Shown here: piece after piece, positions 8,969 through 15,000 of the stretch | Position numbering within the stretch: the first letter of the stretch is position 1 | Layout: the number at the start of each line of letters is the position of its first letter | Origin: Glandiceps talaboti | Lineage: Eukaryota > Hemichordata > Enteropneusta > Spengelidae | Reading direction: 5' to 3' | Assembly (NCBI RefSeq): GCF_964340395.1 | Contig: NC_135551.1 | Coordinates: forward strand, 21,476,003 to 21,491,002 | Length of the DNA: 15,000 nucleotides | The notes under the pieces: model-generated | Database searches by the model: none | Told to the model about the DNA's origin: nothing | The model's input: only the letters and a program-made list of their open reading frames with translations | Translations under genes and position numbers: made by a program

Positions 8969-8990
8969 CTCTCTCTCTCTCTCTCTCTCT
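8925..8990 (+). repeat. (CA)20(CT)13 compound dinucleotide tract
   Basis: A run of nine C (8915-8923) leads into 20 CA units (8925-8964) that switch directly to 13 CT units (8965-8990). The CT half is a homopyrimidine mirror repeat able to form triplex DNA under superhelical stress; the CA half can form Z-DNA. No gene lies nearby to be regulated. Confidence 0.96.
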
Positions 8991-9029
8991 ACATTAGTTC
9001 TGCTGAAGTGGTCGTGAATGCGTGACCCC

Positions 9030-9083
9030 GAGAACGTAATTGAAAAATATGAATACTCTGAGAACGTAATTAAAAATTATGAA
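9030..9083 (+). repeat. 30-bp direct duplication
   Basis: GAGAACGTAATTGAAAAATA at 9030 recurs at 9060 as GAGAACGTAATTAAAAATTA; the offset is 30 bases and only a few positions differ. Copy 2 provides the ATG of a 74-codon open frame (9079-9303) that has no recognisable content. Confidence 0.85.
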
Positions 9084-9558
9084 ACGCACAAAAGCGCTCC
9101 AAATTGACAATAAAAGTGTCTTGAACTTTTACGAAACCCTTGGGGCTTTAACGTTTATAGTTAGAAATACAATGACGATATCTATTTACATTCTTATGAG
9201 ATGTGTACTTAACCGATCTATCGTGATACATAATTCATATACGATAATATTACATTGGTCTGTTAAGAAGCATCAAAGGCATATTAAGTTTATTTTCGAA
9301 TAAAGCGAGTTGCGATTTCTCTGCCTTCAATTGGTTCTATTGGAACTTAGTCAGATATTTCTCACTTGGGATCGTCTTAAAATTGAGGATGGAAAAACCT
9401 GTTTTCCATTACACACATTACATAAGAATCCATCTCTTCAACAAAGTTGCACTTTCTTGTAACTTCATTGCTCTTTATTTGATATCAATATTATGATTAT
9501 ATAATGAAGTCAGTCGACTTACAACAAGTTGTCTGTTTAATAGAAATTTGAATAACTT
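9084..9558. other. Gene-free stretch
   Basis: An open frame of 74 codons (9079-9303) shows no domain, signal peptide or family motif and is probably chance. Nothing else stands out before the inverted R2 units. Confidence 0.5.
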
Positions 9559-9650
9559 AGCTACATTTTATCGTCTGGTTCGACAAAAAATCTTTCCAAC
9601 ACTTTCTTTGTATCGTCTAACATGACAAAAACCTTGATAATGTTGCTACT
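9559..9650 (-). repeat. Repeat family R2, inverted locus (two 42-bp units)
   Basis: On the minus strand this reads as the same 42-bp unit seen at 11780-12040. CTACATTTTATCGTCTGG (9561-9578) is the reverse complement of CCAGACGATAAAATGTAG, and the second TCGTCT at 9613 lies 42 bases from the first at 9571. The minus-strand string AGGTTTTTGTCATG also matches the unit. The 190-bp tail found at the two other R2 loci is not seen here. Confidence 0.85.
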
Positions 9651-9726
9651 TATTCTTTGCATGAGCTACCATTATCTTTGCGGTCCGTCGCCAAATCGTA
9701 TATACACTGTAATTAATTATATATAC

Positions 9727-9912
9727 TTTTGTGACATTTAATATATATATATATTGCCACATAATATATACATTGTAACATATAATATACATACTTTGTA
9801 AGAAAATTGTATATACATTGTAACTTAATATATATATTGTGACAAATAATATTTACCTTGTAACAAGTAATATATATTGTACAGTAGCAAATATTATACA
9901 TTTTGTTACAAA
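9727..9912 (+). repeat. Degenerate AT-rich tandem repeat, period about 20
   Basis: A motif like TTGTAACA followed by AATATATA recurs about nine times at spacings of roughly 18-26 bases (for example 9729, 9754, 9773, 9796, 9819, 9837, 9858, 9877, 9903). Copies are diverged. The sequence is very AT-rich and would melt easily. It lies about 75 bases after the inverted R2 units. Confidence 0.7.
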
Positions 9913-11779
9913 TAATGTATTTTTCAGGTATGTCAGTGGATTAAAATATTTGTCGGTAATGAGATAATGGCGATTTTGAAATAGTAAAATTTTCGATGAA
10001 TATGTTTCAACTTTAGCCTCGGGGACAAATTTCCCTAAATATTAAAGTTGTTTAATTCTCTCCACACTTTGCCGTAGGAAGTTATAATAATAATAAATTT
10101 GAGTTCACCATCTTCAATTCTTTTCAAAGAAAACGTCAACATCTTATATCCCAAACAGAGTTATGTATAATTCGTCAGCCATATTGGATTCCACAATGAC
10201 TAAATTTGATTTCGCTGTGACCTCTATTTCAAATAATTGTATGGTGACCCCCTTGATTTCTTATACTGATTTCAGCTGAGAAGAATTTTCTTGAACAGAG
10301 TAATAGCAAAGGTTTAAAGAGTTCTCTTCTTAAGCTACAGTCCGTGTTAACTGGCTGTTTATTATGTATTCCAGTCACCTATAAGAAATAGTTTAGGGAA
10401 TATTTAATTACCAATACGTAGTCTGCAACACTTTGCAGCTAGTTTAATACTGGAACAAACTGAATCAGTATGATTCGCTATACTCTATCGTGAGGGATAC
10501 GGTGACTGCGCAACATCCTGAACGTCGTTGATGATGGAAGCAGTTACAGATTGGCGTCATTCATCACACCAGTAGACATCAAGAGGAGAATATGTCCACC
10601 TCCTAAGGTGTGATTACATGTCTCAAAGTGTTAATTGGATTTCACAGTTGTCATACCGAAGGCGGATACCGAATCTGAGATGTTTACAGATACATCAAGG
10701 TGCGGTTACGATGAGAAGGAACGCTTGCATCATCGCGCTGTACTTGGTGAAGAATGCTTCACATATAATTGTGAATAATTAATGAAGTGGTATCGTATTC
10801 CCTATTTATTTCTTCCTTCATCTGAATAAAATATGGAGTGACATAATAAGGGACTTGTCACTACGAGTCGAAGACGAGTATTGCCAAACCCTTTTGGTCA
10901 AGAATGAAAAAATAGAATATTGGAGAATAATATGATTGCATATATCTGTGCAAGAAAATATTTGAAAATAACGACTTCTGAACGACTCATAGTTTGAGCA
11001 TAACAGAATCAATGACGTAGACACACGTTGTGGTGGCGTAGAAGACCAGGATATGAAGTCCATATTTTCTGTTTGAACACGTACAACTTGGAATTTCTTC
11101 CGTGTCATATTACAACTTTTATCATTAACACAAAAGAGTATAAAAAACGCAGACACGTACATGCTGAGTTGGACCAAGAGGGTAGGATTTTCTCGAGATT
11201 GCTTGTTTCTAATGTAAATTTAGTTAATATATTAAATTTTATAGGGGCCAAATAACAACTTTTTAGAACTCTGATCGTTAGAATTCATGCACAGATGACT
11301 CAACAACTTAATTGCTTAGCGCATCGGCTGGATTATAATTAGATACACGTACATCTTCTTGGCACTTTGCCAACTAAAGAGTTGAGAGATGTGTTTTCAT
11401 CTCCATATTGCTAGAGCATTAGATTACGCAAAAAGTAAACTTGTAGGACAGGTTTACATTACACATGGGCCGGTGCACGTTATAATCAGTAAGGTTATAA
11501 GAGATACGCTGTAATATCACCATAGGGATAGGTGGTTATCACACTCAAGAGGATTTATTACTCAGTCATAAAGACATCATTAAGCTGATTAACTACGATT
11601 GAATGAATGCAAATAAAGTAACTACAACAGTACTAGTACAAGTGCAGTAGAATCCTATAAAATTTTTATAGAACTACTATTGCTACATTTTATTTGCATG
11701 AGATTAGTGCAAAACCATGACAAATTTACCTTTCGATGACCCCTTTAAACGCATTCAATTGTATCTCTTATACGTACGT
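9913..11779. other. Gene-free stretch with a less AT-rich patch
   Basis: No gene is supported. The region 10480-10760 is less AT-rich than its surroundings but broken by stops in every frame I followed. A minus-strand open frame of 119 codons (10818-11177) and a plus-strand one of 75 codons (11028-11255) overlap each other. Neither has a recognisable domain and both are probably chance. An old transposon remnant or an unrecognised exon cannot be excluded. Confidence 0.45.
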
Positions 11780-12217
11780 TTTGTCAAGCCAGACGATACA
11801 ATGTGGTGTGGTTATTAGAATTTTGTCATGCCAGACGATATATATAATATAACAATACTATTACAAGGATTTGTCTAGCCAGACGATAAAATGTAGCGAT
11901 GTTAGAAAGGTTTTGTTTGTCCAGACGATAAAATGTAGCAATGTTAGAAAGGTTTTGTTTGTCCAGACGATAAAATGTAGCAGTATTTATGCCAGAATAT
12001 AAACTGTGGCAATGTTAGAAATGTTTTGTCTGGCCAGATGACCTTCTGAATTAGGTTAACCTCCCTCTATTGTAAAAGTGCAAAGCAACAAAAAAATGGC
12101 GAATGGGAAGTTAAGAAAATACCAGTAGTTGCTGGGGGTTTGCATGTCTAGTATGTAATTTCGAGAGGATTACAGTGAGGGTGTGAAAATAGTTGTCTGG
12201 CAAGGCCATAAAAAGGT
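11780..12217 (+). mobile_element. Repeat family R2, locus 1 (42-bp tandem core plus unique tail)
   Basis: The core carries CCAGACGATA at 11789, 11831, 11879, 11921 and 11962, then two diverged units (11991, 12033), giving a period of about 42 bp. A typical unit reads TTTTGTTTGTCCAGACGATA then AAATGTAGCAATGTTAGAAAGG. The last unit ends in the palindrome TCTGGCCAGA (12029-12038). A tail (about 12039-12217) follows and is shared with locus 2, including TTGTAAAAGTGCAAAGCAAC (12070-12089) and GGCAAGGCCAT near the end. A large tetranucleotide array begins some 40 bases further on. A tandem core with a conserved single-copy flank and nearby microsatellite resembles non-autonomous Helentron or pearl-type elements of marine invertebrates; that class assignment is inference. 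No coding capacity is seen. Confidence 0.65.
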
Positions 12218-12257
12218 AGACATAAAGACACTCAGACACAGAGATAGACATGCATAC

Positions 12258-12324
12258 AGATAGATAGATAGATAGGTAGGTAGGTAGGTAGGTAGGTAGG
12301 TAGGTAGGTAGGTAGGTAGGTAGG

Positions 12325-12403
<79 letters not shown>

Positions 12404-12571
12404 GGCGGACGGACGGACGGACGGACAGACAGATAGATAGATATGGGGGACACACACACACACATACATACATACATACATACATACATACATACATACA
12501 TACATACATACATACATACATTCATTCACGCACACATACATACATACATACATACATACATACATACATAC
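12258..12571 (+). repeat. Large compound tetranucleotide array (GATA/GGTA/GGAC/CATA)
   Basis: Blocks in order: GATA (about 12258-12274), GGTA (about 12274-12326), GATA (about 12327-12402), GGAC (about 12404-12425), short AGAC/GATA, a GGGGGA break, CA (about 12450-12463), CATA (about 12462-12520), TTCATTCACGCACA, then CATA again (about 12534-12571). The long open frames on the minus strand (Leu-Ser-Ile-Tyr and Cys-Met-Tyr-Val repeats) are artefacts of stop-free tetramers. Confidence 0.97.
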
Positions 12572-12590
12572 ATGTAGGTAGATGGATGTA

Positions 12591-13177
12591 TACACACAAT
12601 ATTACTAGAATGCCTTTTTTTCCAAGGTGTGGTTTACACATAAAGGTAATGAAAATTGATATACCAGGACATTTTCATACGATGCCATGCAAATATACAT
12701 AAAGCAGTCATTACAAAAGAGTGGCCAAACTAAAATTAGGTACATTGCAAATATATATCAGGGTTATATCGCCCTGGGGAGTATACCATTTCAAAACTCC
12801 ATAACACTCAAAAACAATGATACCACATGTAACATTTGATGAAATTCCGGTTCCTAGATGGCGAATAACTAGCAGGCATAATGTAAATACCACTCATTCT
12901 TTGTAGTAACAGCAATAAAACATTCGTTTTGATAACTTATTTACCAACAACACTTTCAAGGACATGGGTCTTCAGTTATTTAACATCGCTATGCATTTTA
13001 AATATCGCTGATTGGGACAAAAGAATTCCACTGTTGGTTTAACAACTTTGGAACTCAAATAATAGTATTAAAATACATTATACCTTTTCTGACGGATGTT
13101 TCACCAATATTTGAGACGTTGTATTATTTAGAAAGTATAAATAACATAATCTTCATTTATCTCAAAAAGTACATATT
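12591..13177. other. Gene-free AT-rich sequence
   Basis: Only a short open frame of about 60 codons on the minus strand (12711-12893), with no recognisable content. No repeats or RNA genes stand out. Confidence 0.5.
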
Positions 13178-13370
13178 ATATGATCAATTGGGTTCGACAA
13201 TAGTATTATTCAAAGCAGTAAAATTGGTTTATAACCAATTGGGTTCGAGATAAGTTTTATGTAAATAACAACAGTTATCGTATAACCGATCGGATTTTAG
13301 ATAAGTTTTATGCAAATCACACAAGCAAGTTGTACGTTGTATGGTCAATCAGACGCGATACAATATGAAT
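13178..13370 (+). repeat. Degenerate 51-bp tandem repeat
   Basis: TGATCAATTGGGTTCGA (13181), TAACCAATTGGGTTCGA (13232), TAACCGATCGGATTTTA (13283) and TGGTCAATCAGACGCGA (13342) head successive copies at spacings of 51, 51 and 59 bases. GATAAGTTTTATG(T/C)AAAT is shared by copies 2 and 3. Divergence grows toward the 3' end. It lies between the two direct R2 loci. Confidence 0.8.
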
Positions 13371-13602
13371 ACACAATACGAATTGTATACGAATCTAGCC
13401 CAGAGATGGATTTTAGTACTTTACATGGAGTATTGGGGATACGCCAGAAATAGAATATAAATATTTATGCAGTGAACAGTTCAACATTTTACTAACTCTA
13501 CAATAACATCAAAGTATGAAGAAGCTAAAATATGCATGCTTTGACAGACCGACGGAAATAAAAATATGTGTACAGGCAAAAAAGAACGCAACAACAATGA
13601 CA

Positions 13603-13976
13603 TGACAGACGATAAAATGTAGCAATGTAAGAGGAATTTCTCATGGCAGGCGATAAAATGTAGCAATGTTTCAAGGATTTTTTGTAGCTAGACGATAAAA
13701 TGTAGGAATGTACGTAAGATTTGTTGTGCAAGAATATAAAATGTAGCAGTGTTAGAAAGGTTTTGTTCGGCCAGATGACGTTCTGAATCAGTTTAACCAG
13801 CCTCTATATATTGTAAAAGTGCAAAGCAACAACAAAAATGGCGTTTGGGAAGTTAAAAAATATCAGTACAGTAGTTGTTACTGTTTTACGATTGTTGTAT
13901 AACGGACCCTGTCGAGATTAGGATTACATTAAGGGTGAGAAAATTGTCAGTTGTCAGGCAAGGCCATTAAAAAGGT
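13603..13976 (+). mobile_element. Repeat family R2, locus 2 (41-bp tandem core plus unique tail)
   Basis: Diverged versions of AGACGATAAAATGTAGCAATG start at 13607, 13648, 13689, 13730 and 13772, a steady 41-base period. The tail then follows in the same order as at locus 1: GATGACGTTCTGAATCAG, TTGTAAAAGTGCAAAGCAAC (13811-13830, identical to locus 1), ATGGCG..TGGGAAGTTAA, GGATTACA, and GGCAAGGCCATTAAAAAGG (about 13958-13976). It is in direct orientation to locus 1, about 1.8 kb away. No terminal microsatellite follows here. Either two insertions of one family or a segmental duplication would explain it. Confidence 0.65.
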
Positions 13977-15000
13977 TTGTTCTGGAAAAGAGAATAATTC
14001 TATCCATTGACAAGATAGTGCTAATGTGAGAACTTGGGATTGAATCAGGGGTCTTTAATCAGGCTTGTCCAGAAAAGGATGAATGCTCTCATAATTGTTT
14101 GCTTAACTTTATGGTTTCGCGAAGACATTGTTTGTGTGCTTAAATAGGACATTGTGGTAAAATATGAGTTGAAGAGATAAATATACTCAGAGAGAATGCA
14201 CAGCGAAGCGTTTGCTGTCCACCTTAAATGTGTTGCAATTGCAGTTAGGTTTTAGGCATAAAACACTATTTTACGACAAATGTGACCTTACTGATAATAA
14301 ATAAACATCGTAAATTTCATGTTATCACCTTATATATTAAACACGTCACGTACACCATGCCCCATTAAACAAGCCTAAATGCAATTGAAGGAGAAGAGTT
14401 GATGATGTACGGACAATCTCTTAAATTCTACCCTGGAATTGTACTATCACAGATCTTCACATCACGACGCCCACCTGTAAAATAGGTTGCCTCTTTTATA
14501 AGTCCTACAGGAGTCATAATGTTCTATAGTATGATTTATCTATATGTACGCTTTATGTGTAAATTTGAGTGACAGGATATTTTAGTACATATACCCTCTA
14601 TTGAAATAAGCGCGAAAATTATACACTGGTGTTCACCTTGCAAATCTCGACCTCATTTGACTCTTTCATCATTGATATAAAGCTCACATTCTAACTTCCG
14701 TTTTTGTAACTTGCGATTATTGGGAATAAACAATGTACATACTATTAAAAACACACTATCAGATTTTAAAGCTGAATAGCCGCAACAGGGATATTATTTT
14801 CATCAAATACCAAAATATATATTCACTAAAAATTGGCTTAATTACGACTGAACATGAGAATGCATTGTTTTGTTAACTAAATCGTCAATATGATCTGTAC
14901 ATGTAGGTAGTGTAGTTGCAAGTTTAAATCTTGAACGAAAGCTCGGTTTTTAATCTGTTCCCATGTTAAAACTGTACTAAGTTTGTAAATGTACTATCAT
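13977..15000. other. Gene-free stretch to the end of the window
   Basis: No open frame, RNA gene or repeat that I can support. It is AT-rich with scattered less AT-rich patches and is probably intergenic or intronic sequence of an unseen gene. Confidence 0.5.

Noticed and set aside
10980-11180. Minus-strand stretch reading like a Cys-containing loop plus a hydrophobic helix (about 40 residues between stops)
   Set aside because: No recognisable family, no clear splice sites, and an overlapping longer frame in another register. Hydrophobic runs are common in translations of AT-rich DNA.

Overview
The window is AT-rich animal (metazoan) nuclear DNA holding part of one recognisable protein-coding gene. 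Three things point to this: an intron splice acceptor sits exactly inside a potassium-channel selectivity filter, simple-sequence DNA is abundant (long tetranucleotide and dinucleotide arrays), and non-coding stretches run for kilobases without long open frames. The protein looks most like an invertebrate TWK-type or TRESK-like two-pore-domain potassium (K2P) channel. Together with the many CATA/CAGA/GATA/GGTA arrays this suggests a marine invertebrate such as a mollusc or an invertebrate deuterostome. The sequence alone does not settle the phylum.

Layout. Bases 1-4597 are probably intron, plus possibly upstream sequence, of the K2P gene. They hold a first copy of a short dispersed repeat (about 281-378), a large compound microsatellite (2395-2639), a TATG array (3921-4108), a second copy of the dispersed repeat (4152-4269) and a (GT)34 tract (4379-4446). 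The coding exon runs 4598-5592 and encodes everything from the first selectivity filter (GYG) to the C-terminus: M2, a long acidic M2-M3 loop, M3, the second pore (TIGFG), M4 and a short tail ending in a PDZ-ligand-like T-D-V. The exon or exons for M1, the extracellular cap and the first pore helix were not found here. A plausible poly(A) signal lies about 200 bases past the stop.

From about 5.8 kb to the end I found no convincing gene on either strand. This part is repeat-rich: a 30-bp palindromic tandem repeat (7761-7887), a pentamer-based array (8222-8270), a (CA)20(CT)13 tract (8925-8990), a degenerate AT-rich array (9727-9912), a huge compound tetranucleotide array (12258-12571) and a degenerate 51-bp tandem repeat (13178-13370). 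The most interesting non-coding item is a 41-42-bp repeat family at three loci: 11780-12217 and 13603-13976 in direct orientation with a shared tail of about 190 bp, and 9559-9650 in inverted orientation. This looks like a non-autonomous mobile or dispersed repeat with a tandem-repeat core.

I found no CRISPR array, operon, prokaryotic system, tRNA or rRNA. I do not see a new multi-gene system. The items most worth following up are the channel's 3' end, where the stop codon is embedded in a perfect splice-donor hexamer, and the 42-bp repeat family.
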